A stretch of DNA of 64,000 bases from Hyphomicrobium sp. (GCA_017512425.1 JAFWGI010000002.1:171492-235491), one strand, 5' to 3'. Counted from the stretch's first letter, positions 28,697 through 38,448 are shown. Numbers and translations: made by a program. The notes: a model not told the origin generated them from the sequence alone.

Positions 28697-30034
28697 TCAG
28701 TTCAGATAATCGCCCGCCGTGAACCTGTACGTCGCCGTCAGCTTGGCGGAATGCAGCGCTGACTCGATGCCGATGCCGAGAAAGCCAGGCACAAGATCGA
28801 TTCGCTCATCATCGAGCATCGTGTAGCGGTATTCGGCGCGGAGGCTAAGATTGGCTGTAATCAGCTTTTCGAAGCCGCCGCCGATCGTAACGCCATCAAG
28901 GTCGGGGAACGGAATCGCGAAGCTAATCGGACCAGCTCCGATCGTCGGGTCGTTAACCGAAACCCGCGTGTAACCGACCAGCGCGTAGAGCAGCGAGTCG
29001 TCCGTCACCGTCCATCCCGCGCGCGCGCCGACGGTCCAGCTGTCATCCAAACTCGGCAGGCTCGCCGAGATGCCCAGTCCGAGCGCGCTGGCGCTGATGA
29101 CGGAGTCAGCCGTTGAAAAATCATAGCTCGCGAAAGCACCGGCAAGAATGCGCGGCGCGATCATGACGTCGTAACCGGCGACAAGTGTTCCGCCGAAACT
29201 GCCGGTGCTCAGGCCATCGATGCCGGCGGCGCCGCCGAAAAACGTGGCGCCGAGTCCGAGGTCTTGCGAGAGCGCTTCAATTCCGAAGCCGCCGCCGAGG
29301 TAAAACCCGCCGGCGAAGCGGGCGGGCGGTACTGATGCATCGGGGGCGTTGCCGGCATCGGAACCGCCGAACCGGTATGCTGCAACCAGTCGCGCATTGT
29401 GTAAGCCGGCATCGGCCTTGATTGTGCCGATGAACGCATCATCGAGCAACGTTTCCTGACCGAAGTGTGTGTATCGATACTCGCCGCGAACCGACAGGCC
29501 GCGACCGAGCTTGTGCTCGAAGCCGAGGCCTGTCGTCCAGCCATTGGCATCGGGCAGGGGAAAAGTCGCTGGCATACCGAACGCCGACACGCTGATGTCT
29601 TCGAGGTCGAGCCACGTATAGCCGAGCAACGCGTAGACGAGAGTTGATGGCGTGACGAGCGCGCCGACGCGGCCGCCGACGGTCCAGCTCTGGTTGATAT
29701 TCAGTAGGCTGGCACTGATCGTGTCAAAGCCGTCCGAAAGCGTTGCCGTCGTCTCGATGTTCGACCAGTCATAGCTGACGAATGCACCAACGACGAAATG
29801 GCTATTGAGTTGATAGTCAGCTCCTGCCGTGATGGAGAGGCCGAGGTCGCCGCCGACAGGGCCGCTTTGCGAAATGGACTCGCAACAGAGTTCGCCACGG
29901 ACGTCGGATGACAAGACGTCTGCGCCGATGCCGACGCCCAGGTAGCCCTCGGTCCAATCGTCGGCACGCGCGGCGGCTGTAGCCAGCAGGCTACAAACGG
30001 CTAGCGCGGTCGCTTTGCCCGACCGTCGACGCAT
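28697..30034 (-). CDS. Outer membrane protein with two tandem beta-barrel domains
   Basis: 445-aa exported protein (signal peptide to about residue 24, cut after AAARA). Two homologous halves of about 200 residues are each Gly-rich and of Omp25/OmpA-like eight-strand barrel type. Half 1 contains SWTVGGRVGALVTPSTLVYA and ends NARLVAAYRF; half 2 contains SWTVGARAGWTVTDDSLLYA and ends SAKLTATYRF. The ERYRYT-like strand GEYRYT/AEYRYT is in both. The halves are joined by a Pro/Ala linker near residue 225. Each half is the size of a whole Omp25-like protein, so this is a fused duplication. Ligand or role unknown. Confidence 0.82.
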   Translation of the reverse strand: MRRRSGKATALAVCSLLATAAARADDWTEGYLGVGIGADVLSSDVRGELCCESISQSGPVGGDLGLSITAGADYQLNSHFVVGAFVSYDWSNIETTATLSDGFDTISASLLNINQSWTVGGRVGALVTPSTLVYALLGYTWLDLEDISVSAFGMPATFPLPDANGWTTGLGFEHKLGRGLSVRGEYRYTHFGQETLLDDAFIGTIKADAGLHNARLVAAYRFGGSDAGNAPDASVPPARFAGGFYLGGGFGIEALSQDLGLGATFFGGAAGIDGLSTGSFGGTLVAGYDVMIAPRILAGAFASYDFSTADSVISASALGLGISASLPSLDDSWTVGARAGWTVTDDSLLYALVGYTRVSVNDPTIGAGPISFAIPFPDLDGVTIGGGFEKLITANLSLRAEYRYTMLDDERIDLVPGFLGIGIESALHSAKLTATYRFTAGDYLN

Positions 30035-30249
30035 CACGAGCCCCCCAGCTCTGACGTGCGCTGGTTCGCCCCTATCGGCGACGGTCGCGCATATCCCGCC
30101 GCGAACGCTAACCGCCCATCGACGGGGGTCAACCGCGCGATCGCTCCACGGTGAGCAAAAGTCGTGGAGGTCTGATTTTGAGCAACATTTCTTGACGGCC
30201 GTTCAGAGCGGCCGTCGCGCGGAAAGCCGGATTTCCGATCAGGAATTCC

Positions 30250-31611
30250 TTAGCTCAATTCGCGAATGATGAACGGCAGGCCGCCCTTCGGCGTCAACGT
30301 CACCGTGGCGTTGATACCGGCTGGATTCGGTCCGGCGTATTCTGGACGGAACCGGCGCAGCAGCAACGACAACGCCAGCGTGTTCTCCACCTGGCTCATT
30401 GCGCCGCCAATGCACGAGCGCTTTCCGCCGCCGAACGGCAGGTAGCTGTACTTGACCTGCTTCTTGGCGTTGCCGGCCATCCAGCGCTCGGGGCGGAATT
30501 CTTCAGGTTCCTCCCAGAACTTCGGATTGTGATGCGCGCCGTAGCTGAACAGCACGACGCGATCACCCGGCTTGATTTCCTTGCCGCCGATGGTGTCCGG
30601 CTCGGTCGCGACGCGGATCAATCCCCAGATCGGCGGATAGATGCGCATCGTTTCCTGGATGATGGCGCGCGTGTATGCGAGCGCCGAGTAGTCAGCGGCC
30701 GTCGGTTCGCGGTCGCCATAGACTTCCTCGCCTTCGCGGCGGATGCGCTCGGCAAGCTGCGGGTTGCGCGAGACTTCGTAGAGCGCCCAGGCGAGCGTCA
30801 ACGCCGTCGTCTCGGTGCCGGCCCACAGGTACTGTTTGATCTCATCGATCGCCTGCTGGGTGTCGAACTCCGGCAGGTTCGGATCGTCTGTTGCGGCCTG
30901 AATGAGCTTCAGAAGCGTGCGTTCGCGATCTTCGTGCGGATCGGCGCCGATCACGGCAGGCGGTACTGCCCACCACGCGCCAACGGCTTTCGCGGTATCT
31001 TCTTCGGTGATTTCGACAACCTCGCCGGCCTGCTTGCGCAGACGCAGATCGCGGTGCTCCATGACGTCGGTGTACGTCTTGACGTACTTGAACACGACGT
31101 GCGGATTGAACGGCATCTCGCGGTCAAAGAGCGCCTTGCAGATCATGTCGGCGGCGAGCGTCCACGTCTGTTCGACCATCTCGAACTTTTCGCCGGTCTT
31201 CGCGAGCTTCGCCCAGAGATCCATTTTGGTATGGATCGCCTTGATGAAGTACGGAATGTATTCAGCGAACATGTCCGGGTGGAACGCCGGCTGCTGGGGC
31301 ATACGGATTTTCTGCCAGAGCGCGCCGTCGTGCGTAATCATCGACTTGCCGAAGATCGGCTTCAGGCCGTCGAAATACTTGATGTAGTTGTCGACCTTGG
31401 TCACGAGCACGTGCTTGAAGTACTCGGGCTCGGAAATGAGCACGATGCGCTGGTTGGCGAGGTTGACGGGAATAACCGGGCCATAGCGCTCAGCCATTTG
31501 CATGAGAATGCGCATGGGGTTCTCGGGATCGCCGCGCAGAAGCGGCGTCAGCTTGAACCAAATGCTGTTCTCTTCGCCGAGGCCCTGAGTTTGGGTACCC
31601 GTCGTCGTCAT
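30250..31611 (-). CDS. Cytochrome P450
   Basis: 453-aa soluble bacterial-type P450. The I-helix oxygen-activating motif AGTETTA is at 264-270, E320-x-x-R323 is the K-helix motif, PERW follows, and the heme-thiolate loop FGGGKRSCIGG contains C400. No N-terminal membrane helix is present. The sequence style resembles fatty-acid or terpene hydroxylating P450s (CYP102/4-like core), but the substrate cannot be read from it. No ferredoxin or reductase gene lies near, so electron supply must come from elsewhere. It stands alone between the outer membrane protein and purN. ATG 31611 is the only reasonable start. Confidence 0.93.
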   Translation of the reverse strand: MTTTGTQTQGLGEENSIWFKLTPLLRGDPENPMRILMQMAERYGPVIPVNLANQRIVLISEPEYFKHVLVTKVDNYIKYFDGLKPIFGKSMITHDGALWQKIRMPQQPAFHPDMFAEYIPYFIKAIHTKMDLWAKLAKTGEKFEMVEQTWTLAADMICKALFDREMPFNPHVVFKYVKTYTDVMEHRDLRLRKQAGEVVEITEEDTAKAVGAWWAVPPAVIGADPHEDRERTLLKLIQAATDDPNLPEFDTQQAIDEIKQYLWAGTETTALTLAWALYEVSRNPQLAERIRREGEEVYGDREPTAADYSALAYTRAIIQETMRIYPPIWGLIRVATEPDTIGGKEIKPGDRVVLFSYGAHHNPKFWEEPEEFRPERWMAGNAKKQVKYSYLPFGGGKRSCIGGAMSQVENTLALSLLLRRFRPEYAGPNPAGINATVTLTPKGGLPFIIRELS

Positions 31612-31806
31612 TCGCTATTCTCCAGTGCTCGGCCGCTTGGTTGGTATCGAGCACGCCGGCATCCCGGCGCGTGCGTTGCGGCGTCGTATCTCTAGTGCAG
31701 AAAACTTGCCAAAGCCCACCACGGCTGACCGTTGTATATCAAGTGTCTAGGGGCAACTGTCTATGCGGCGACCCGCCCTTGGCTTTGATCCAAATCTACT
31801 GGGGTC

Positions 31807-32463
31807 TCAGACACGCGGCGAGAAGAGTGGCAGACTGTCGTTAACATCCTCAGATAATATAACTTTTTCGTCCACGATGCGGGTGCGGCCCAAGGCCACA
31901 AGGCGAAGGGCGGACGGGTAAAGGCGATGTTCTGCCGCGAGCACGCGGGCCGCTAAAGTTGCGGCCGTGTCGCCTGAAAGCACCGGAACGGCGGCCTGCG
32001 CGATAATCGGGCCGGCATCCATCTCGGCGCGCACATAGTGGACGGTACAACCCGCGATTTTGACGCCGGCGGCGAGCGCCTGCTCATGTGTGTGCAGACC
32101 TTTGAAATTCGGCAGCAGCGACGGGTGGATGTTGATCATCCGCGTTTGCCAGCGCGCGACGAAGCCCGGTGTCATCAGCCGCATGAAGCCGGCAAGCGCG
32201 ACGATCTCGGCGCCCGAGGCGACCAGCGCCGTCTCCAACTCGGCCTCAAACGCTTCGCGTGATTTGAATGCCTTGTGATCGATGACTTCGGTGGCTATGC
32301 TCTGCGCCGCCGCCCACGGGACGCCCGCCGCGTCAGGACGGTTTGAGATGACGCTGACAATCTCGGCCGGATAGTCCCTTGCGCGCGCCGCCTCGACGAG
32401 GCTCATCATGTTCGAGCCGCGGCCAGAGATCAGTACGACAACTTTGGCTTTTTTATCAGCCAT
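31807..32463 (-). CDS. purN: Phosphoribosylglycinamide formyltransferase
   Basis: 218-aa enzyme that formylates GAR with 10-formyl-tetrahydrofolate in purine synthesis. VLISGRGSNMMSL binds the phosphate; INIHPSLLPNFKGLHTHEQAL contains the catalytic His of the N-x-HPS motif; and VHYVRAEMDAGPII contains the catalytic Asp. ATG at 32463 overlaps the stop of the preceding gene (ATGGCTGA), so translation is probably coupled to it. Normally purN follows purM directly; here a 258-codon gene separates them. Confidence 0.95.
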   Translation of the reverse strand: MADKKAKVVVLISGRGSNMMSLVEAARARDYPAEIVSVISNRPDAAGVPWAAAQSIATEVIDHKAFKSREAFEAELETALVASGAEIVALAGFMRLMTPGFVARWQTRMINIHPSLLPNFKGLHTHEQALAAGVKIAGCTVHYVRAEMDAGPIIAQAAVPVLSGDTAATLAARVLAAEHRLYPSALRLVALGRTRIVDEKVILSEDVNDSLPLFSPRV

Positions 32464-33232
32464 GTGTTTCGGCACCCGTCGATACTGCTTCAGAATTTGC
32501 TAAGTATCCGTGCCGGATCGCCTCGCGGGCGGAATCGACGCCTTGAATAAATGCAGAATAAGTTTCTAGGGATAACCAATCTTCTTTTTGGTCCGCCAAA
32601 TTTTGAAATTTGCGAAACTGCCTGCCGAGCCGAGTGATCAGATCGGCCTGTTCTCGGGTTAAATAATTTCGTCTCCGCCTATCGGTAAGCGCGAACGCGC
32701 TACTACCTGGCTTTTTCGGATCAAATTCAAGCCCGGCATTCAGAGTTCGAGCTTCGAGCTCCCTCTGCAGCAGCATCCATTTTCCGATGAGCTTCGCGTG
32801 CATTTCCTCTAAATTGTCATCGCTTGAAGTCTCGATTTGGTCCGGAGTTCCGACCAACTTGCTAATGGCTTGAGTATCGACACTTATTCTTTCTTCGGCG
32901 AGAGAAGCTTGAGTTGATGCAAGTTGAGACTGGGCATTTTCCATCTCGACACGGGCCTTACCAAGTTCTGTCAGCGTGTCCCTTATGTTCTTCTGCAAGT
33001 CGTCTATCTGCGACTGAATACTCTTCGTCTGGCTCGTGAATTCGTTAGCTACAGGTTGAAAATCTGTAATAGTTTTGTTGAGCGACGAAGGCATCGCCTT
33101 AAGTTCGTCAATGGCTTTCAAAATTTGCGCCAGCTTTTGGTTCACTATCGGAGCAGCGATGCAAAACATCAAAAGTGCTGCAATCGGCCAAGCTAAATGC
33201 GGTGCCAGCTTCTCAATGATTTCAATGGTCAT
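32456..33232 (-). CDS. Membrane-anchored coiled-coil protein inserted between purM and purN
   Basis: 258-aa protein of no family I recognise. An N-terminal membrane helix (about residues 14-31, HLAWPIAALLMFCIAAPIV) is followed by a long predicted coiled coil (about 33-115; Leu/Ile heptads with Lys, Glu, Gln and Asn), and then a helical C-terminal region with a basic RRRRNYLT patch. Four 60-base lines I counted give about 46 percent GC, well below the flanking pur genes, and codon use is more AT-rich. It begins 16 bases after purM and overlaps purN by eight bases, so it has been fitted into the operon. A recently acquired gene is the simplest reading. Confidence 0.7.
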   Translation of the reverse strand: MTIEIIEKLAPHLAWPIAALLMFCIAAPIVNQKLAQILKAIDELKAMPSSLNKTITDFQPVANEFTSQTKSIQSQIDDLQKNIRDTLTELGKARVEMENAQSQLASTQASLAEERISVDTQAISKLVGTPDQIETSSDDNLEEMHAKLIGKWMLLQRELEARTLNAGLEFDPKKPGSSAFALTDRRRRNYLTREQADLITRLGRQFRKFQNLADQKEDWLSLETYSAFIQGVDSAREAIRHGYLANSEAVSTGAETHG

Positions 33233-33248
33233 GAGCTGATCCCTAATC

Positions 33249-34358
33249 CTACAACTGCCCTTCAACCTTGACGGCGTTGGCTTCGCCCTTGCCCTTGGCG
33301 TCGGACTTTTCGCCCCACGGTGCGATAACATCGCCGATGATGACCGGCGTTTCACAGGCAGCCTGGAGCGCGGCCATTACTTCGCTGGAACGAGCTTTCT
33401 CGGCGATCACGACCATGCCGATGCCGCAGTTGAACGTGCGCAGCATCTCGTGATCGTCGAGCTGGCCGATCGATTGCAGCCATGAGAACACCGGCGGCGA
33501 TTTCCAGGCGGAGAGATCGACGCGCGCGGCGGCATGATCGGGCATGATGCGCGGAAGATTTTCAGCCAACCCGCCGCCCGTGATGTGCGAAAGCGCTTTG
33601 ATCGCACCGCCGGCACCGGAGCCGCCGGTCGCGCGGATTGCTGCCAATAGTGGCTTCACATAAATCCGCGTCGGCTCGATCAGGACGTCGCCGAAGGTTT
33701 TGCCGGGCGCGAACGGCGCCGACGTTTCCCACGTCACGCCCGCGCGCTCGATCAGCTTGCGCACCAGGCTGTAGCCGTTTGAATGCACGCCCGATGACGG
33801 CAGGCCGATCAGCACGTCGCCGATCACGATGTCGTTGCGCGGCAGAATTTCATTGCGTTCGACGCATCCGACCGCGAAGCCCGCCAGATCGTAATCACCG
33901 GCCTTATACATGCCGGGCATTTCGGCGGTTTCGCCACCGATCAGAGCTGCGCCGGCCTGTTTGCATCCATCCGCAATGCCCGCGATCACGTCGCGCGCCA
34001 CGTCGACCTCAAGTTTGCCAACCGCGAAGTAGTCGAGGAAGAACAGCGGCTCGGCACCTTGTACGACGAGATCGTTGACGCACATCGCCACGAGATCGAT
34101 CCCAATTGTGGCGTGACGCCCCGTGTCGATCGCGATTTTGAGTTTCGTACCGACGCCGTCGTTGGCCGCGACCAGGATCGGGTCTTTGTAACCCGTCCGC
34201 TTCAGGTCGAACAATCCGCCGAAACCGCCGAGGTCGACGTCGGCGCCAGGTCTGCTGGTTGCTTTTGCGAGCGGCTTGATGGCGCGCACAAGCGCGTTTC
34301 CGGCGTCGATATCGACACCGGCTTCGGCATACGTCAGCGGCGTTTTGGAAGCGGACAT
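33249..34358 (-). CDS. purM: Phosphoribosylformylglycinamidine cyclo-ligase
   Basis: 369-aa AIR synthetase, which closes the imidazole ring with ATP in purine synthesis. [30 protein letters not shown] and [12 protein letters not shown] are family hallmarks, and [14 protein letters not shown] follows. Length is slightly longer than E. coli PurM (345 aa) because of a Lys-rich C-terminal tail. Divergent from the DUF2066 gene, with 207 bases between. Confidence 0.96.
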   Translation of the reverse strand: MSASKTPLTYAEAGVDIDAGNALVRAIKPLAKATSRPGADVDLGGFGGLFDLKRTGYKDPILVAANDGVGTKLKIAIDTGRHATIGIDLVAMCVNDLVVQGAEPLFFLDYFAVGKLEVDVARDVIAGIADGCKQAGAALIGGETAEMPGMYKAGDYDLAGFAVGCVERNEILPRNDIVIGDVLIGLPSSGVHSNGYSLVRKLIERAGVTWETSAPFAPGKTFGDVLIEPTRIYVKPLLAAIRATGGSGAGGAIKALSHITGGGLAENLPRIMPDHAAARVDLSAWKSPPVFSWLQSIGQLDDHEMLRTFNCGIGMVVIAEKARSSEVMAALQAACETPVIIGDVIAPWGEKSDAKGKGEANAVKVEGQL

Positions 34359-34565
34359 CGGTCCTCGATGATAGGGGCCGTCACGTTCGGTTGAGTTGGC
34401 ACCCGTCAGGGCTTAAACTCACTTTTGCCCCATTGCCAGAGCGTGTTGCGGGTCGTAGCAGCTGGGCCTAGCGGCGGCAACGCGTCACCGCGCGTCCGCC
34501 GCTGCGGCGTGTCGGCTGCGACGTGGATTAAGTGGCGGCGAGCGTATTAACGGGGGTAACGCGCA

Positions 34566-35723
34566 GTGCGATTGAAGGGGATAATCGCGGCACATTTTGC
34601 CATTGCCGCTTTTGCGGTAGCGGTGCTGCCGGATCCGGCCGCCGCGGCGCGTGCAGACGCCGCCTACACAATCGGCAATTATCCGGTCGAAGCCAGCGAC
34701 AAAAACGCTGTTGCTGCCAAAGAAAAGGCGCTCGCCGACGGACAGAAGGCCGCTTTCCGCGCTCTTTTGAAACGCATCGTGCCGGTGACCGCTTATAAAC
34801 AGATTTCACGGCTTTCAGGCGTCGACGCTGCCAACCTCGTGTCGGGTTTTTCGGTGCGCTCCGAGCGGAATTCGTCGACGGAATATATCGCGAGCCTCGA
34901 CTTCTCATTCCAGGCCGACGCGGTTCGCTCGGCGCTGCAGAGCCAAGGCGTCCCCTATGTCGATGTGCAGGCGGAACAGGTCGTCATTGTTCCGGTGCTC
35001 TCGCAGGGCAATCCGCCCGAGGCTAAATCAGATGCCAGTTCGTGGCGCACCGCTTGGAAAGGTCTCGACCTCACGAATACGCTGACGCCGGTCACGCTCG
35101 ATACGCTGAAGCCGGCCATTCACGCCGACACGATCAAGATGCTGACCGATGGCGATGACAACGGCCTGCGCATTCTCGCGCGCGAATACAACACGCAGCG
35201 TGTCGTCCTCGCGATTTTCGAAACCGATCTCGCGGCGAAGAAGGTTCTGGTGACGCTTGCCGGTGAAGACGCAGCCGGTCCGATCCTTTTGAAGCGCTCG
35301 TATCGCGTGTCCGATGGCGACCTCGCCTATACATCCGAGCTTGCGGCGGTAGTTGCGCTCGGAGTGCTCGAAGGCCGCTGGAAAGCAGTGAAATCCGGCG
35401 TCAGCGCTGGCGCTGCGACCGCGGCCTTCACCGCCGAGCAACCGGCATGGTCGGCAGGCGATGCGTTCGCGGCAACGGGTAGCGGCGAAAGCGTGGTCTT
35501 CATCGCCGAATTCAATAGCCCCGATCAATGGAACGATATTCGCACGCAGATTCTCGACACGCCGGGAGTCGATGGCGTCAATATTTCGGCAGCGACCGAG
35601 CGCAATGCCGATGTCGCACTGAGGTTCCCTGGTGGCGCGACAGCGCTCGCTAACGCCGTCGGCGCGCGAGGATTGTCGCTGATCAACGTCGGTGGTGGAT
35701 GGGTTCTGCGGTCGATGAATTAA
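34566..35723 (+). CDS. Exported DUF2066 protein
   Basis: 385-aa protein with a signal peptide (MRLKGIIAAHFAIAAFAVAVL, predicted cut near residue 30) and the DUF2066 family pattern, including an early GQKAAFRALLKRIVP segment and the later YASLDFSFQA-like strand. Function of the family is unknown; in this order it usually precedes the CDP-alcohol phosphatidyltransferase and AI-2E exporter genes. The start is GTG at 34566 with a G-rich ribosome site; no better ATG is available. Confidence 0.78.
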   Translation: MRLKGIIAAHFAIAAFAVAVLPDPAAAARADAAYTIGNYPVEASDKNAVAAKEKALADGQKAAFRALLKRIVPVTAYKQISRLSGVDAANLVSGFSVRSERNSSTEYIASLDFSFQADAVRSALQSQGVPYVDVQAEQVVIVPVLSQGNPPEAKSDASSWRTAWKGLDLTNTLTPVTLDTLKPAIHADTIKMLTDGDDNGLRILAREYNTQRVVLAIFETDLAAKKVLVTLAGEDAAGPILLKRSYRVSDGDLAYTSELAAVVALGVLEGRWKAVKSGVSAGAATAAFTAEQPAWSAGDAFAATGSGESVVFIAEFNSPDQWNDIRTQILDTPGVDGVNISAATERNADVALRFPGGATALANAVGARGLSLINVGGGWVLRSMN

Positions 35724-35756
35724 CCGGGACGCATGACAGTCAGGCAACGCGGGAAA

Positions 35757-35797
35757 ATTCCGCATACACCCTCGGTCGAATTGCTGCAATGCGGAAT
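35757..35797. repeat. Inverted repeat after the DUF2066 gene
   Basis: ATTCCGCAT (35757-35765) and ATGCGGAAT (35789-35797) form a nine-base stem with a 23-base loop between the DUF2066 stop and the next gene. Without a T-run it could be a factor-dependent terminator or a protein-binding site. Confidence 0.4.
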
Positions 35798-35949
35798 GGT
35801 TTCTAACTGACCCGCAACATTCCGAAGCTATATTGGGAACGTTCCGCGCGGCGGAAAACCTCTGGATCGCAGGCGCGGTTCAGCGAGCACGAAATCGGCC
35901 ATCAGCGGCGCGACAGCCGCATGGCATCAAAGGACGGGACCGATACGGC

Positions 35950-36504
35950 GTGAGCATTCCTAATTTTATTACGCTCGGCCGCGTGATCCTAGTTCCAATC
36001 GTTTTTTGGCTTCTGCTGAACGGGCAATTGCAAGCCGCGTTTCTGGCGTTTGTCGTCGCCGGCGTGTCCGACGCGGTCGATGGCTTCCTCGCCAAGCGCT
36101 TCGGTTGGGAAACCGAGCTTGGCGCCTATCTCGATCCGATCGCCGACAAACTGCTGATCGTTTGTATCTTCATCGCGCTCGGGGTGACCGCGCGGCTGCC
36201 GTCATGGCTGGTGATCATCGTCGTCTCGCGCGACGTGTTGATCATCATCGGTGTTCTGCTCGCGTGGCTGCTCGAACACCCGACGCCGATGAAGCCGCTT
36301 GCCGTCAGCAAGATGAACACTGTTGCGCAGTTGGTCTTGGCGGCGACGGTTCTGGCGGACGAAGCATTCCAACTGCGCCTTGGCGGACCGGTCCAGGTGC
36401 TGATCTGGGCGACCGCCGCGACCACAATCGCCTCCCTTGTGGCTTACTTGCGCATTTGGCTGCGCCACATGACGCTCAACGAGCCGACAGGGTCGAAATC
36501 CTGA
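35950..36504 (+). CDS. CDP-alcohol phosphatidyltransferase (PgsA-like)
   Basis: 184-aa membrane enzyme that transfers a phosphatidyl group from CDP-diacylglycerol to an alcohol, most likely glycerol-3-phosphate for phosphatidylglycerol. The catalytic motif runs D-x2-DG-x3-KR-x8-G-x3-D-x3-D, starting DAVDGFLAKR and ending LDPIAD; the usual A-R is A-K-R here. Several membrane helices follow. GTG at 35950 gives SIPNFITLGRV, the standard N-terminus. A second PgsA in the genome cannot be excluded, so the substrate is inferred. Followed by an AI-2E exporter 77 bases downstream. Confidence 0.85.
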   Translation: MSIPNFITLGRVILVPIVFWLLLNGQLQAAFLAFVVAGVSDAVDGFLAKRFGWETELGAYLDPIADKLLIVCIFIALGVTARLPSWLVIIVVSRDVLIIIGVLLAWLLEHPTPMKPLAVSKMNTVAQLVLAATVLADEAFQLRLGGPVQVLIWATAATTIASLVAYLRIWLRHMTLNEPTGSKS

Positions 36505-36581
36505 ACCGGGCCTGCTAAGGGACGTTGGGGACTAAGAGGGCAGGCGGCATCTGCATGCCTATCGTGCTGGGGAGGCATTTC

Positions 36582-37655
36582 ATGCAGTTCGAGCGCCATG
36601 CGCTATTTTGGATCGTTTTCGCAGTCATATTCGCGGGCTTGCTGCATCTCCTGGCGCCTGTGCTCCTGCCGTTCGTTGTCGGCTTGACGCTCGCTTACTT
36701 TCTCAATCCGCTCGTCGATGCGTTGAGTTCGCTCGGCATGCCGCGCTGGCTGTCCGCGATCATCATCCTGCTGCTCTCGATCCTGTTGATCGTCACGTTG
36801 TTCGTGTTCCTGGTGCCGGTGCTCGCGGCTCAGACCGACAGCCTCATCCAGACGCTTCCGGGGGAACTCGCGCGCTTGCGCGGTTTGCTCGAAGGCTTCG
36901 CCCGCGAACGCCTTGGCGACCGTTTCCCCGAAGCTGAAGCCGCCGTCACACGCGGTCTTGCGGGTATGCAGGATTCGCTTCCTGGCATGCTGTCGGGGTT
37001 TGCTGCAGCACTGTGGAGTCAAGGCACCGCAGCCTTCAGCTTCTTCTCGTTGATGCTCGTCACGCCGCTCGTATTTTTCTACGCCCTTGTCGATTGGCCG
37101 AAAATGCTGGCCAAGGTCGAAAGCTGGCTGCCGCGTGAGAATGCTCCGACGATCCGCGCTCTGGCGTCCGAGATCGACAGTCGCGTCTCGGCGTTCATCC
37201 GCGGCCAGGGCATGGTGTGCCTCGTGCTGGCGGTGTTCTATTCCATCGCGCTGAGCTTCCTCGGTTTGCGCTACGGGCTTCTGATCGGGTTGTTGACGGG
37301 ACTCATGAGCTTCATTCCGTTTGTTGGCTGGGCGCTGGGTCTGATCACCGCGACCGCGCTGGCGGCTGTACAATTCTGGCCGGACGTGACAAGCATGCTT
37401 CTCGTGCCGGGCGTATTTCTCGCCGGACAGGCGCTTGATGCCGCCATCCTCAGTCCGCAAATCGTCGGGCAGAAAATCGGTCTGCATCCGGTATGGCTGA
37501 TCTTCGCGCTGCTGACGTTCAGCTATTTATTCGGCTTCCTCGGGCTTCTGGTCGCCGTCCCTGTTGCGGCCGCGATCGGGGTGCTGGTGCGTTTTGCGTT
37601 ACGCACATATCTCGACTCGTCGGTCTATCATGGCCACGATGCCGCCAAAGGCTAG
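36582..37655 (+). CDS. AI-2E family (PerM/TqsA-like) membrane transporter
   Basis: 357-aa protein with about eight membrane helices. APVLLPFVVGLTLAYFLNPLVD near residue 20 is the family's first signature; the central cytoplasmic or periplasmic section carries the charged helices, and GLLVAVPVAAAIGVLVRF closes the C-terminus. Some family members export autoinducer-2 while others move Na+ or have unknown substrates. A strong GGGGAGG ribosome site lies 6-12 bases before ATG 36582. Its end overlaps the hdaA start. Confidence 0.88.
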   Translation: MQFERHALFWIVFAVIFAGLLHLLAPVLLPFVVGLTLAYFLNPLVDALSSLGMPRWLSAIIILLLSILLIVTLFVFLVPVLAAQTDSLIQTLPGELARLRGLLEGFARERLGDRFPEAEAAVTRGLAGMQDSLPGMLSGFAAALWSQGTAAFSFFSLMLVTPLVFFYALVDWPKMLAKVESWLPRENAPTIRALASEIDSRVSAFIRGQGMVCLVLAVFYSIALSFLGLRYGLLIGLLTGLMSFIPFVGWALGLITATALAAVQFWPDVTSMLLVPGVFLAGQALDAAILSPQIVGQKIGLHPVWLIFALLTFSYLFGFLGLLVAVPVAAAIGVLVRFALRTYLDSSVYHGHDAAKG

Positions 37656-38361
37656 GTCCAGTACGCACGACATGATCGACGGACCTCAGCAACTGGCGTT
37701 CGAGCTGCCGCACCGGCAAGCGCTCGGCGTTGAAGATTTTCTTGTGTCGCAATCGAACGACGCTGCCGTCGCGCTGGTCGACTGTTGGCCCGCATGGCCG
37801 CTCGGCGCGGCCGTTATATCTGGTCCGGCGGGATCGGGTAAAACCCATCTCGGCAACGTCTGGCGATTGAAATCCGATGCCAGCGTCGTCAATGCCGAAG
37901 ACGTCGCAATCGCGCGTGTGCCCGAGCTTGCGGACCACGGCGCGCTCGTTATCGAGGACGTCGGCCAAGCGCGCGATGAGCAGGCGCTGTTTCACCTTCT
38001 AAATCTTGTACGCGAACAGAGACTACAGATCCTGCTGACGTCGCATGCAGCACCCGGCGACTTGATTGTGACACTGCCGGATCTTAGATCGCGCCTCAAA
38101 GCATTGCCGCACGCGGCAATCGCGCCGCCGGACGATCAGCTCTTGCGCGTCGTGCTCGTCAAGATGTTTGCCGATCGCCAGTTGGCGGTCGATCCGCAAA
38201 TTATTTCTTACTTGCTGATGCGGATGGAGCGGTCGATGGAGGCCGCCCGCTCCGTCGTCGCGGAGGTCGATAAGCAAGCTTTAATGATGAAGCGCAGTGT
38301 CACACGCGCGGTTGCTGCTGCCGCGCTCGAATCATTGGGATTTTCCGGCAAAAGCCGCTAA
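37639..38361 (+). CDS. hdaA: DnaA regulatory inactivator HdaA
   Basis: 240-aa AAA+ protein related to the DnaA ATPase domain but without the DNA-binding domain; it promotes DnaA-ATP hydrolysis to block re-initiation. GPAGSGKTH at 62-70 is Walker A, and LVIEDVGQARDEQALFHLLN gives Walker B. QQLAFELPHRQALGVEDF is the clamp-binding/N-terminal Hda pattern. Start at 37639 is a compromise: ATGs at 37630 and 37672 are alternatives and all overlap or abut the preceding gene. It is upstream of ppk1-ppx, as in many Hyphomicrobiales. Confidence 0.85.
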   Translation: MPPKARSSTHDMIDGPQQLAFELPHRQALGVEDFLVSQSNDAAVALVDCWPAWPLGAAVISGPAGSGKTHLGNVWRLKSDASVVNAEDVAIARVPELADHGALVIEDVGQARDEQALFHLLNLVREQRLQILLTSHAAPGDLIVTLPDLRSRLKALPHAAIAPPDDQLLRVVLVKMFADRQLAVDPQIISYLLMRMERSMEAARSVVAEVDKQALMMKRSVTRAVAAAALESLGFSGKSR

Positions 38362-38448
38362 AGCCTGTGGCAGCTTTGAAGTCTCGCGTGCCAGGCGTGA
38401 TACAGTTGACCTGAGTACCTAAGATTCAGACGAGACGTGGAGAGCAAA

